DNA of 64,000 nucleotides from Myxococcaceae bacterium (GTDB taxonomy: Bacteria > Myxococcota > Myxococcia > Myxococcales > Myxococcaceae): NCBI GenBank assembly GCA_019694575.1, contig JAIBBR010000001.1, forward strand, positions 62,001 through 126,000, in the 5' to 3' direction. The notes below the pieces were generated by a model. That model was not told the origin of the DNA and did no database searches. It worked only from the letters and a program-made list of their open reading frames with translations. Numbering within the stretch: the stretch's first letter is position 1; every line of letters begins with the position of its first letter. Both the position numbers and the translations under genes were made by a program. Below are positions 8,347 to 17,025 of the stretch, in pieces.

Positions 8347-9894
8347 TCAGCGGCGACGCACCAGCCAGAAGCCGTTGGCCTGGGCGGCGATGGTTAGCTC
8401 TGAATCGAGTTTAGAACCGAAAATTTGCGCGGGGTGAACGCCGCGCACCAAGAAGTGATCGTAAAAACGGCCCTGGGTTTCGTAATTCATTTGATCAGGC
8501 CGCCACTCTGAAGGGAACGTCGGCGGCGGTTGACTACGATACTTGAGTGGCGAGTGCGGCGTGAGCGCGAAGCTGAAGTTGGTGAGGCCTCCCTTTTCGC
8601 GCGCCAGCACCGTCGAGGCATGGAGAAAAACCGGGTGCGTCATCGCCGAAGACTGGGTGTTGAAGATCAGCCCCATGACTTTGGGCTTGGGTGCTGACGC
8701 CTCGACGAGCGTGCTCAGCGCGCTCGCTTCGGCGTCGAATGTGCGAAAACCGATCGCCAAGGGCACAGCCGTGAGCAGGGCCACGGCGGCTCCGGCGAAA
8801 AGACCGAAACGCGCCCAGCGTTCTTTGAGCACCGGCACGCACAGCACGCACAGCGCGGCGGCCAAATGCGCATAGCGGGTGTTCAGGTAATACATGTAGC
8901 CGCGAATATCGAAGGGCAGGGCGAAATAGAGCCCCAACGCAATGGCGGCCAACGTGAGCAGCCGAAAGGCGGCCGCCGAACGTGGGCGCAGCGCGTCGGC
9001 AGAGCGCGACAACACGCCGAGCAGCGCGGCCAACACCGCCACCCCGGCTGACGCTTTCACCGCCAGTTGATCATTCCCGTTGGGCAGCATGTTGCCCAGC
9101 ACTGAAAAAAATTCAGCCTGGTTCTGCGCGAAGGTCTTGAAGGCCAAGTTTTGCTGCGAGAGCAACGGGCCCCACGCTTTCCACGGTTCTCCCGGGGCGA
9201 TTTCAGAAGGCGCGCCTAGGCGCAAGCCGACCCAGCCGATGAAGAGGGCTGTAGCGGGCAGCACCGAGAGCAGCGCGGGCACGCGCGAGCGCACCCACGG
9301 CCCGGGCGCTACTGACAGCGACATCAGCGCCGGCAACGCCAGGCCCAAGAAGGCAAACACCTGCACGTGAAAGAGCAACACCGCGACGAGCGTGGCCCCG
9401 GTGCAGATCGCCCAACGCCGCCGCTGCGCTTCGTCTTCGAGGGTGCGAATGAAGAAGCCCATCGTCAACAGCGCGAGGGGAATTGCCGCGCAGTAATTGA
9501 TGAAGCCCCAGGCGAAGCTGTCGCCATACGCGAAGGGTACGGTGAGCAGCGCAGGCCACACCGGGCGCTTCATGCTGTGCAGCAAAAACGCGGCGGCGAG
9601 CGGCAGACCGGCGACGTAAGCCGACAAGAAAACGCGGTTCGCCAACTCGAGGGGAAACAGCCAGTTCAACCCGCTGACGGCGTAGTAGTAGCCGAGGTAT
9701 GGCGTGAGCTCTGCGCGGGTGGTGAAGAACTCAGGGTAAAGCGTAGAAGGGTCTGTGAGCCGGTGCAGCACCGAAATCAGGTGCAAGTGCTGCGGCAAAT
9801 CGACCAACGGCAAGGCCTGGGCGGCCCAAAGGGGCGCCACCGCCAGCACGGTGGCTACGGCAAACACCCAGCGCTCGAGGGGGGACTTCAACAA
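8347..9894 (-). CDS. Multi-pass membrane protein, possible glycosyltransferase-like
   Basis: Integral membrane protein of about 515 residues with roughly ten to twelve hydrophobic segments. These include VFAVATVLAVAPLWAAQALP at the N-terminus and further ones through residue 400. The C-terminal 110 residues are soluble and contain DHFLVRG. The layout (acidic residues after the first helix, LVDLPQHLH) recalls GT-C type membrane glycosyltransferases and O-antigen-type proteins, but I cannot place it in a family. No ATG suits the start: the frame is open further upstream, but hydrophobic coding begins at a TTG pair at 9894/9891. That start is uncertain. The gene continues directly into the hypothetical gene downstream. 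Confidence 0.75.
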   Translation of the reverse strand: MLKSPLERWVFAVATVLAVAPLWAAQALPLVDLPQHLHLISVLHRLTDPSTLYPEFFTTRAELTPYLGYYYAVSGLNWLFPLELANRVFLSAYVAGLPLAAAFLLHSMKRPVWPALLTVPFAYGDSFAWGFINYCAAIPLALLTMGFFIRTLEDEAQRRRWAICTGATLVAVLLFHVQVFAFLGLALPALMSLSVAPGPWVRSRVPALLSVLPATALFIGWVGLRLGAPSEIAPGEPWKAWGPLLSQQNLAFKTFAQNQAEFFSVLGNMLPNGNDQLAVKASAGVAVLAALLGVLSRSADALRPRSAAAFRLLTLAAIALGLYFALPFDIRGYMYYLNTRYAHLAAALCVLCVPVLKERWARFGLFAGAAVALLTAVPLAIGFRTFDAEASALSTLVEASAPKPKVMGLIFNTQSSAMTHPVFLHASTVLAREKGGLTNFSFALTPHSPLKYRSQPPPTFPSEWRPDQMNYETQGRFYDHFLVRGVHPAQIFGSKLDSELTIAAQANGFWLVRRR

Positions 9895-10011
9895 GGTGCT
9901 GCTGCGTATACACCGGCTCGAAACCCGAGAGCTGAAAGACGCGTCGCTGCTGGCAAGGGGCTTTTGGCTGGTGTATCTACCCCCTCCAGTTTTCTTTTGA
10001 GGAGGGCTCGC

Positions 10012-10296
10012 ATGCAGACCGCAAACTTCGTCAAAATCGTGGCTTTGGGTGGCGCGATACTGGGTGCGCCGGTCGCGTTTGCCTCCAACGATGTGCTGCC
10101 TGACCTGCCCAGCGCGAGTGAGAAATGCGGCTGCAGCGGTGCCAGTGACTGCACCTGCAAGAAGGGGCAATGCAAGTGCCCGAAGTGCGGCAAACACAAC
10201 AAGGCGCGCATGATTGAGACGTTGAAGGGCCAGTCGTCTGACCCCACGCTGCCGAACACCGCGCGGCTCGACGCCACGGCCGGCGTGTTCATTTAG
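10012..10296 (+). CDS. Small secreted Cys-rich (metallothionein-like) protein
   Basis: Protein of 94 residues with a strong ribosome site (GAGGAGG) before ATG 10012. An N-terminal signal peptide is visible: FVKIVALGGAILGAPVAFAS, with cleavage likely after AFA near residue 24. The mature part has a compact cluster of seven Cys within 21 residues (KCGCSGASDCTC, then QCKCPKCGKH) in C-x-C and C-x-x-C spacing, followed by His. This is what is expected of a metal-thiolate binding peptide, such as metallothioneins, but here it would act in the periplasm or outside. The C-terminal 30 residues have no Cys. It does not match the standard bacterial SmtA pattern, so the metallothionein-like label is by composition only. 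Confidence 0.8.
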   Translation: MQTANFVKIVALGGAILGAPVAFASNDVLPDLPSASEKCGCSGASDCTCKKGQCKCPKCGKHNKARMIETLKGQSSDPTLPNTARLDATAGVFI

Positions 10297-10454
10297 GGCC
10301 CGCGTAGGAATAAGGCGGTCGATGATCAGTGCCGAGGCGCCCGGCGGGCAAGACGCGAGGAGGGAGCATACCCGTTGGTACGTGACCGACGAGCAACGAA
10401 GCCCGCCGGGATGGATCGGCGCTGAGGGCGATCGACTTATTCCTTCGCGGGCCC
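10296..10454 (+). ncRNA. Nested-hairpin structured element (candidate non-coding RNA)
   Basis: The stretch folds back on itself almost completely. Outer stems: GGGCCCGCG (10296-10304) with CGCGGGCCC (10446-10454); AGGAATAA (10306-10313) with TTATTCCT (10437-10444); GTCGAT (10318-10323) with ATCGAC (10431-10436). Inner stems: AGTGCCGA with TCGGCGCT (one G-U), and CCCGGCGGGC with GCCCGCCGGG. Between these lies a core with GGGAGCATACCC and GTTGGT...ACCGAC (one G-U). It lies between convergent genes, its first base being the last base of a TAG stop. The outer stems could be a shared terminator and the inner part an inserted structured RNA. The strand is chosen by the core reading and is not certain. 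No open frame fits it. Confidence 0.65.
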
Positions 10455-10467
10455 TTAACCGCCGCTG

Positions 10468-11004
10468 TTACGCGTTACCCACCAACACCACCCAACCGCG
10501 GGCCATCGCCTCGCGGAAGAATTCTGACAACGCGTGCCGTGCGGCGCTGACGTGGTGCTGGCCGGGGTCGCTCGCCCGCTCTTCGCCGACACTTTTGCCG
10601 ACTTCTAATTCAACCGTGCGGCCACAGCGTTCGCAGCGAATCGAAAGAGGGCGCACGTACGCCACGGGCACCGCGAACCGGCTGCCGCAGTCGCACACCC
10701 AAACGCGGGTCAGCTCGCCCGTCGCTTGTTGCCGGGCCAGCGTCGTCAGTTGATCGGCCAACCGCAACAGCGCCGGCAAATCATTGGGAGGCACCGCGAA
10801 GATCTTGTGCTCTTCGCTTTCTTTCTCGATGCGGCGCACCCGTTCGAAGGCTTTTTCTCCACGAAATTCTGCGCCGGCCAACGCTTCGGCCACCAACGCC
10901 GCGGTCAAGGTGGCGGTAGGCAGCAGCAATTCATCAGCGGTGGGCGCCGGCAGCGGGCGCTTGGTTTTGACCAGTCGAAAAGGGGGCATCGCCGAAAACG
11001 TCAT
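10468..11004 (-). CDS. Zinc-ribbon-containing protein of unknown function
   Basis: Protein of 178 residues, cytosolic by appearance. A possible zinc ribbon lies near residues 104-130: CDCGSRF, then CERCGR, separated by about 19 residues with RPLSIRC. The N-terminal 90 residues are helical and charged. I chose the ATG at 11004, which shares its A with the TGA stop of nadA (TGATG), so translation is probably coupled to nadA. Four more in-frame residues upstream lie inside nadA. I do not recognise the family; a role connected to NAD synthesis is only suggested by position. Confidence 0.75.
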   Translation of the reverse strand: MTFSAMPPFRLVKTKRPLPAPTADELLLPTATLTAALVAEALAGAEFRGEKAFERVRRIEKESEEHKIFAVPPNDLPALLRLADQLTTLARQQATGELTRVWVCDCGSRFAVPVAYVRPLSIRCERCGRTVELEVGKSVGEERASDPGQHHVSAARHALSEFFREAMARGWVVLVGNA

Positions 11005-11924
11005 CACTCGCTCCATTCGAGCATGCGTTTCACCGGGGCCAACGCTTTGGCGGCCAAGTCAGCGGGCAGCTCGAGCGCCGGTTGGCGATCACGCATGCAA
11101 AGGTAGAGTTTTTCCATCGTGTTCAGCTTCATGTACGGGCACTCGTTGCAGGCGCAGCCATTGTCGGGTGGAGCGGCGATCAGCGTCTTGCCCGGTGCCT
11201 GCTTCTTCATCTGGTGAAGAATGCCGGCCTCGGTGACGACGATGAATTTTTGCTTCGGGCTTTGTACCACCCGTTCGAGCAACTGCTTGGTCGACCCAAT
11301 GAAGTGCGCGTGGGCCAACACCGCGGCTTCACATTCGGGGTGCGCCACCACTTCAGCGTCGGGGTGCTCGACCATCAACTGCACCAGTTTCTTCTCGCTG
11401 AAAATCTCGTGCACGATGCAGCTGCCCGGCCACAAAATCATTTCACGCCCTGTTTGCTTCGCCACGTAGCGGCCCAGGTGTTGATCAGGCGCGAAGAGAA
11501 TGGGGCGATCTTTCGGCACCCGGTCGACCATCTTCACCGCGTTGCTGCTGGTGCAGATCACGTCGCTCATCGCCTTCACCGCGGCCGACGAATTCACATA
11601 GCTGACCACGAATGCATTGGGGTACTTGGCTTTGAATGCGGCGAAGGCTCCGGGAGGGCACCGGTCTGAAAGCGAGCAGCCAGCCGCTAAGTCAGGCAGC
11701 AGCACCAGCTTGTCGGGGTTCAAAATTTTCGCGGTCTCGGCCATGAAGTGAACGCCGCAGAAGACGATGGTCGACGCCTTGGTCTTGGCCGCCGCCTGGG
11801 CCAGCGCCAAGCTGTCGCCCACGATGTCCGCGATGTCTTGAATCTCACTCTCTTGGTAGTAGTGAGCCAAAATCACCGCGTTCAGCTCGGTTTTGAGCCG
11901 TGCAATTTCTCGCTCGAAGTTCAT
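11004..11924 (-). CDS. nadA: Quinolinate synthase A
   Basis: NadA, 306 residues, the compact form of the family. It condenses iminoaspartate with dihydroxyacetone phosphate to quinolinate in de novo NAD synthesis, using an oxygen-sensitive [4Fe-4S] cluster. Family motifs are clear: [20 protein letters not shown] at residues 20-39, [14 protein letters not shown] (55-68), SNAVKM, and [10 protein letters not shown] near 256. Likely cluster cysteines are Cys83 (AGCSLSD), Cys169 (PGSC) and one of the CACNEC group. The ATG at 11924 is preceded by GAGG at a good distance; a longer start at 11954 is less likely. It is followed by the coupled zinc-ribbon gene and is divergent from the MopE/Gly-rich gene. 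Confidence 0.97.
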   Translation of the reverse strand: MNFEREIARLKTELNAVILAHYYQESEIQDIADIVGDSLALAQAAAKTKASTIVFCGVHFMAETAKILNPDKLVLLPDLAAGCSLSDRCPPGAFAAFKAKYPNAFVVSYVNSSAAVKAMSDVICTSSNAVKMVDRVPKDRPILFAPDQHLGRYVAKQTGREMILWPGSCIVHEIFSEKKLVQLMVEHPDAEVVAHPECEAAVLAHAHFIGSTKQLLERVVQSPKQKFIVVTEAGILHQMKKQAPGKTLIAAPPDNGCACNECPYMKLNTMEKLYLCMRDRQPALELPADLAAKALAPVKRMLEWSE

Positions 11925-12016
11925 TTGCCTCAACTCATTATCTCTTTGGCGCATCGAGATGCCAACGCCTTTGGCACCGTGCTAAGTCGTTGCTGCTCGG
12001 GTAAGCCGTCGCCTGC

Positions 12017-14572
12017 GTGAAAAGCAAAGGGCCTTTGAAAGCGCGCCGCATCGACACTTTTTGGGCAATTGCCGCCCTGTGGGCGTGCGTTTCTGCGTGC
12101 AATTGCAGCAAGCCTCCACCGGTCGCCCAGACGCCCAAGGAGGAAGGCGAAGCCTGCGTCGATGACACCGACTGTGCTTCGGGCTTGTGCGATGTGTTAC
12201 CGGGGGCTGTCGACGCCACCTGTTTGCGCCGTTGCGGTGGAGCGTGCCGGCCCAACGAAGTATGCACCGCCGTGGCCGCCGGCCGTTACGCCTGTGTGCC
12301 CGAGCGAGCAGGTTTGTGCGAGGCGTGCGCGAAAGATACTGACTGCCCGTACCCCGCTGACCGCTGCATCGCGCTGGGAGGGGTGAGCTTTTGCGGCCGT
12401 GACTGCTCAGGCGACGGCGTGTGCCCCGACTCGTACACCTGCGATTTTGCCTTCGACGGGCAAGGCAACCAAGTCGGCCCGCAGTGCCAACCCACCAGCG
12501 GCTCGTGTGGCTGCACCATGGCCAACCTTGGCCAGACGGTGCCGTGCGAGCGCCGCAACGGCTTCGGCAGCTGCATGGGCACCAGGGTGTGTGGCGATGA
12601 CGGGCTCGGTGCTTGTAACGCGCAAATTCCCGCTGAAGAAGCGTGCAACAACCTCGATGACGACTGCAATGGCACCATCGACGACAACATGGGCCTGTTG
12701 AGCTGCGGCGTGGGTGCCTGCCGGCGAGAGATCGCCGCATGTTTCGAAGGCCGTTTGCAGACCTGTATGCCCGGCGTGCCTACCGCCGAGGTGTGCGACG
12801 AGCTCGACAACGACTGCAACAACGTGGTCGACGACGGCTTCGACAAAATGAACTCGGTGAGCCATTGCGGCACTTGCACCACGGTGTGCAACACCACCAA
12901 CGGCACGCCGAAGTGCGTCAGCGGCCAGTGCGACATTGCCGCCTGCAACATGGGCTTCGACAACTGCAACACACAAATCGCCGATGGCTGCGAAACGAAT
13001 TTGCTCGTTGATCAACTCAACTGCGGAGGTTGTGGCAATCGCTGCACGGCGCCGCATGCCGCGGGCAGCTGCAACGCGGGTCGCTGCGAGTTTCAGTGCG
13101 AAAGTGGTTGGGTGAACCTCGACGGCGATTTCGCCAATGGGTGCGAGTATGCCTGCACCCCCAGCAGCTCAGTTGATTTGCCCGACTTGAGCTTCACCGA
13201 CGCGAACTGCGACGGCATCGACGGCGAGGTGACAAACGGCATTTTCGTTTCACCCGTGGGTAACGACACCCAGCCCGGTACGCGCGCGGCGCCCAAGCGC
13301 ACCTTGGCGGCGGGCGTGGCGGCCCAAGTGGCGCAGAACAAGCGCGACCTCTACGTGTCGCAGGGAGCGTGGACTGAAGTGTTGCGGCCCGCGTCGGGCA
13401 AGGGTGTTTACGGTGGTTACAGCGCCCTTGATTGGTCGCGCAACAGCACCCAGCTCACTACGCTGACGGGTGTCAACGCCCCGCTGCAGATTGAAATGGT
13501 GAGCAATGTCACCGTGCAGTTATTGCAGGTGATGGGTGGCACTCCGGCGGCGGCGGGTGAAAGCGCCTATGGCCTCAAGGTGCTCAACGCGTCGCAGGTA
13601 AAGCTCGAAGCGGTTGAAATTCGCGCGGGCAACGGCACTTCAGGTGCAGCAGGCGTGATGGGCGGGGCCGGAGCAGCCGGTGGCGCCGGTTCGGTGGGAC
13701 AACCTGGCTGTGAAGACTCTACCGGTTTGTGCTCGACATGCGGCGTGCCTCAACCAGGGGCGGGCGGCACGAGCAGCTGTGGTCGCCCGGGTGGCTCGGG
13801 TGGCGGTGTGGGCAAAGAGAGCAATAAAGGCTGGCCAGGTTCAGCAGGCGCCGGTGGCACGCCGGGGGGTGATGGCGTGCCGTGGGGTTGGGGCAACGCG
13901 ATTCCCGGTGCGCCATATGTCGGCCAAAACGGAAGCCCAGGTGCGGTGGGCATGAGCGGCATGCACGCGGGTGGTTTGGGCACGTTTTCGGTCGCCGGCT
14001 ACGTGGCTGCGTTGGGCACGCATGGTGGTGACGGCACCCCGGGCAACGGAGGCGGAGGAGGTGGCGGTGGCGGCGGCGGCGAAGTGACGTGCAACAGCTA
14101 CGGTGGAGGCGGAGCAGGCGGCGGCGGAGCGGGTTGCGGTGGTTTGGGTGGCAAGCGCGCTGACAGCGGGGGCGCGTCTATTGGCGTGTTTCTCTACAAT
14201 TCAACGGTGACGGCTGATCAGCTGGTGATTGTCACCGGCAATGGCGGCAATGGCGGCAACGGTGGAGCAGGTGGTCCAGGCGGCGCGGGTGGCCCGGGGG
14301 GTGTGGCGTCGAACGGCGCGGGCAACGAATACGGCGGCGGCGACGAGCAAGACGACGGCAGCAATGGCGCGCGCGGTGGCAATGGTGGAGCGGGTGGCGC
14401 GGGCGGGCCCGGCGGCGCAGGCGGAGGTGGGCCGGTGATTGGCGTGGTGAAAGCCGGCGTTTCGAGTTGGTCGGCGATCAACGTGATGGTGACGTTGGGT
14501 ACCTCAGGCATGGGCGGCACCGCGGGCGGCTCGTCAGCGGCGGCTGGTGCGAGTCGGCTCGAGTACCCATAG
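12017..14572 (+). CDS. Large Cys-rich lipoprotein with MopE-type motifs and Gly-rich C-terminal half
   Basis: Secreted protein of 851 residues starting at a GTG. The signal ends in a lipobox-like VSAC (Cys near residue 28). Residues 40-390 are Cys-rich with two MopE-type metal-binding motifs, EACNNLDDDCNGTIDD and EVCDELDNDCNNVVDD; related motifs occur in the copper-binding MopE of methanotrophs and in many myxobacterial surface proteins. About 410-540 looks like a beta-helix-type segment (NGIFVSPVGNDTQPGT). The last 300 residues are dominated by Gly with Ala, Pro and Asn, interrupted by short hydrophobic strands, like a Gly-rich beta-helix or polyglycine fold. It is probably on the cell surface. 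A bacterial PGRS-like protein is another description. Function unknown. Confidence 0.85.
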   Translation: MKSKGPLKARRIDTFWAIAALWACVSACNCSKPPPVAQTPKEEGEACVDDTDCASGLCDVLPGAVDATCLRRCGGACRPNEVCTAVAAGRYACVPERAGLCEACAKDTDCPYPADRCIALGGVSFCGRDCSGDGVCPDSYTCDFAFDGQGNQVGPQCQPTSGSCGCTMANLGQTVPCERRNGFGSCMGTRVCGDDGLGACNAQIPAEEACNNLDDDCNGTIDDNMGLLSCGVGACRREIAACFEGRLQTCMPGVPTAEVCDELDNDCNNVVDDGFDKMNSVSHCGTCTTVCNTTNGTPKCVSGQCDIAACNMGFDNCNTQIADGCETNLLVDQLNCGGCGNRCTAPHAAGSCNAGRCEFQCESGWVNLDGDFANGCEYACTPSSSVDLPDLSFTDANCDGIDGEVTNGIFVSPVGNDTQPGTRAAPKRTLAAGVAAQVAQNKRDLYVSQGAWTEVLRPASGKGVYGGYSALDWSRNSTQLTTLTGVNAPLQIEMVSNVTVQLLQVMGGTPAAAGESAYGLKVLNASQVKLEAVEIRAGNGTSGAAGVMGGAGAAGGAGSVGQPGCEDSTGLCSTCGVPQPGAGGTSSCGRPGGSGGGVGKESNKGWPGSAGAGGTPGGDGVPWGWGNAIPGAPYVGQNGSPGAVGMSGMHAGGLGTFSVAGYVAALGTHGGDGTPGNGGGGGGGGGGGEVTCNSYGGGGAGGGGAGCGGLGGKRADSGGASIGVFLYNSTVTADQLVIVTGNGGNGGNGGAGGPGGAGGPGGVASNGAGNEYGGGDEQDDGSNGARGGNGGAGGAGGPGGAGGGGPVIGVVKAGVSSWSAINVMVTLGTSGMGGTAGGSSAAAGASRLEYP

Positions 14573-14591
14573 CAGCTCGCTCGGTTTGCCT

Positions 14592-15125
14592 CTAAGTGCT
14601 CATCGCAAGCAGTCGCGCCTGCCAGTACTTCAAGGCTCGAGAGAGCGGTCGGCTAATCGGTATCGTAGCGATCGCCTCCTTCGGCCAGTCGTCTTTTGCA
14701 GCGGCTACTTTTTCGCTGGATTCGAAAAAACGGAGGAAAGCGAGAATGGCGTGCACCTGATCCGCAGTGAAGTCATTCAGTCTGTTTCCACTGTGGGTAT
14801 TGAGTTTGGACCCAGCTGGAGAAAGTTCACCGATGACACTGTCAGGAAAGCAGTCGAGTTCTCTGGGTGCCTCCATCGCGCGCAACATCATGACGGGCAG
14901 GTAGTAACGAAAGCCGACCGCGGTGAGGAGCGATGGGCCCGGGTTACCAGCTAAATCGCAGACGCCGATCTCCGGCCATCGCTTCCCGACGAAGCGGTCA
15001 ACGGTCTCTTGGCACTCGCTGCAGTGATCGTTGCGCATCAATGCGTCAGGAGGAGCGTCACCAACGGGAAACGCGCGTCGAATCGCCTCTACGGCGATTT
15101 CTTTGAGTGCATTGAGGTCGTTCAT
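14592..15125 (-). CDS. Hypothetical protein, resembles DUF6714-type proteins
   Basis: Protein of 177 residues without signal or membrane helix. It contains NDHCSECQETVDRF near 32-45 and, further on, a YYLPVMMLRAME stretch. This order (early acidic Cys pair, then a tyrosine-rich LP motif, then a helical end with LAFLRFF) resembles a small family of unknown function that I recall as DUF6714; that match is from memory. It ends 20 bases from the convergent Gly-rich lipoprotein gene and is followed by the PPC-repeat lipoprotein gene on its right, same strand. Function unknown. Confidence 0.7.
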   Translation of the reverse strand: MNDLNALKEIAVEAIRRAFPVGDAPPDALMRNDHCSECQETVDRFVGKRWPEIGVCDLAGNPGPSLLTAVGFRYYLPVMMLRAMEAPRELDCFPDSVIGELSPAGSKLNTHSGNRLNDFTADQVHAILAFLRFFESSEKVAAAKDDWPKEAIATIPISRPLSRALKYWQARLLAMST

Positions 15126-15154
15126 CGATTTGCCTCAAGGAGGGGTCTTGTTCG

Positions 15155-16936
15155 CTACTCCGATTCTTCTTCGACGGTCAGTTGATACGCGTCTTGAAAG
15201 TTCGCCTCGCGGTTCTTCGCGTCGCGCACTTCGAGCACATAAACGCCCGGCTCTGCAGAATACTGCACCGTCTCAGACTTCTCGCCCTTGGCCTTGTCAG
15301 CTGTTTGCACCAGCTCGAGCTTCCCCTCTTCGTCGACGCGGTGCAGGTACAACCCCAAGTCGACTTTGAGAATGCCAGTCACCGTGGCTTTGATCGGCGT
15401 TTTCACCGCGCGCTTCGACAAATCGAGCTTGAAGTAGTCGACGTCTTTCTTGGGAAAGATGGTGCCCCGCACCGGCTTGTTCGCTTCAACCGGCGTCGCC
15501 TTGTCGACAGTGTTGTTTGGCTCGCGCTCTTCAGAGCCGTCGTCAGGTACAACCACCGCAGAAATACGGTACGCCATGTCTGAATTCTCGTCGTCTTTCA
15601 CCATTTTGCCGTCGACCTTGCGCGGCGCGGCCTCGACGCGAAACAAGCAGCTGCCCGAGCATGAAACGTTGTTCAAACTTTCAGGCTCTTTCACCACGCC
15701 GTCGTTCACTTTCAGCAGCGTTACTTCAGGCTCGCTGCCTTCTTGAATCAACGACAGCTGCAGATCGACCTTCTCGACGCCGCTCACCGACACCTTGGCC
15801 AGTGACGGCCCGTCAGTGATCAACCGGTAATAATCGACATCACCTTTGGGCGAGAGAAACCCTTCGCGGTAACTGTTGGCCGCGAGCGAAGTGGCCTTGT
15901 CTGCTTTGTCATTGGGCTCAATCTCGGCGCTGGCTCCTGCTTCTTCAGGTGCCACGGTGAGCGTGTAATACGCGTCGGCGTTGAACCCGCGCTTCGCATC
16001 TTTTGCGGTGCCAAGTGGGGCGCTTTTCACCACCACGTAAATCACCCTGTCGGTTTGTCGAATGCCCACGTTGCGCAGCGAAAGCGGGCCGCCTTCTTTG
16101 CCCTTGGCTTCGAACAACACGGCCTCGGCCTCGCTCAGCACCTGCAACTCGAAGCGCACGCCGTCGACTGCCGAGAGATCGATACGAATCGGCACCATCG
16201 TCACTTTTTCCACGCCAGCGTCGGCAGCGCCGCCATCGAGCATGCCGGCATCGGCGAGCACCACCGAGGCATCAGCCGTCACCCCAGCATCTGCTTCGCC
16301 GGCGTCTTCCACCACCGCCGAGGGCGCTTCACCTTCGCGGCCTGGCAACTCGAAGCGATGCCAATCGCTGTCACCCATGTGCGCAATGAAGCCCGACACC
16401 GCCTGGCCCATCGCCACGGGAGAAGCGTCGACGCGGCGATCGTTGGGCTCGAGCTCAAAACCGGGGTCGCGATCTCTGTACGTGGTGGTCACCGTGTAGG
16501 CGCCGCCCGCCCCTTTCTTTGCTCCAAGCACGCGGAAGTACGTTTTGCTCGCCACGTCGAGGTTCACGAAGCGCTCTGGCTCACCCACGGGTGCGCTGTT
16601 GACCAAAGCGAGCGGGGTGCGCGCAGCGTCGGCGAGCTCAATCATGATGTCTGAACCAGCAGGGCAGCTCACCACCACGTCGACTGTCTTGGGTGCGTTG
16701 GCGGTCAGCACGTACCAATCTTCATCAGGCTTGGCGGGGTCAGCGCCCAAGTTGGCTTCTACGAGCACATTGCCGTCGATGGCGAGCGCGGTCTCGGGGC
16801 CGTTGTTGGGCTCCTTCTCGGCCAACACCTTGGGCCCAGCGTCGACTACGCCCGCATCAACCACCGCCGGTTTGTCACAGGAGCAGCCGAGAAGTGCCGC
16901 GGCCGCGAGAATCCCCATCCAGTTGGAGCTCGTCAT
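15155..16936 (-). CDS. Lipoprotein with four PPC-type repeats
   Basis: Lipoprotein of 593 residues. The start at 16936 gives a compact signal with lipobox LLGC (MTSSNWMGILAAAALLGCSC); a TTG 33 bases upstream is possible but has no ribosome site. Four copies of a domain that opens with EPNN or EPND followed by A.PV or ATSLAAN and a DxDWY or DVDYY motif (DEDWYVL, DSDWHRF, DVDYYRL, DVDYFKL) match the bacterial pre-peptidase C-terminal (PPC) beta-sandwich, usually found beside secreted enzymes. Here there is no enzyme domain. Between the second and third copies is an Asp-Ala-Gly-rich insert of about 40 residues. Probably an envelope binding or scaffold protein. Confidence 0.85.
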   Translation of the reverse strand: MTSSNWMGILAAAALLGCSCDKPAVVDAGVVDAGPKVLAEKEPNNGPETALAIDGNVLVEANLGADPAKPDEDWYVLTANAPKTVDVVVSCPAGSDIMIELADAARTPLALVNSAPVGEPERFVNLDVASKTYFRVLGAKKGAGGAYTVTTTYRDRDPGFELEPNDRRVDASPVAMGQAVSGFIAHMGDSDWHRFELPGREGEAPSAVVEDAGEADAGVTADASVVLADAGMLDGGAADAGVEKVTMVPIRIDLSAVDGVRFELQVLSEAEAVLFEAKGKEGGPLSLRNVGIRQTDRVIYVVVKSAPLGTAKDAKRGFNADAYYTLTVAPEEAGASAEIEPNDKADKATSLAANSYREGFLSPKGDVDYYRLITDGPSLAKVSVSGVEKVDLQLSLIQEGSEPEVTLLKVNDGVVKEPESLNNVSCSGSCLFRVEAAPRKVDGKMVKDDENSDMAYRISAVVVPDDGSEEREPNNTVDKATPVEANKPVRGTIFPKKDVDYFKLDLSKRAVKTPIKATVTGILKVDLGLYLHRVDEEGKLELVQTADKAKGEKSETVQYSAEPGVYVLEVRDAKNREANFQDAYQLTVEEESE

Positions 16937-17025
16937 AGTTTTAAGGGCTACATGCCACGCTTTGCTCAACGACGGAAAGCGTCGAAATCTTCCTAACCCT
17001 GTTCGGTTGGGGGCATATTCAGCCC

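Noticed and set aside
9367-10011. Upstream extension of the small Cys-rich gene by 215 residues
   Set aside because: It is antisense to the membrane-protein gene; a strong ribosome site and signal peptide mark the start at 10012.
10322-10753. Frame MISAEAPGGQ across the hairpin element
   Set aside because: It crosses stem sequences and the antisense of the zinc-ribbon gene; composition is unlike neighbouring proteins.
11946-11965. Imperfect inverted repeat TTGGCGCATC-GATGCCAA between nadA and the next gene
   Set aside because: It has a two-base bulge and no matching copy; too weak to call an operator.
12407-13057. Minus-strand frames over the MopE-type region
   Set aside because: Rich in Ala/Val/His with no domain; the plus strand has regular Cys motifs of a lipoprotein.
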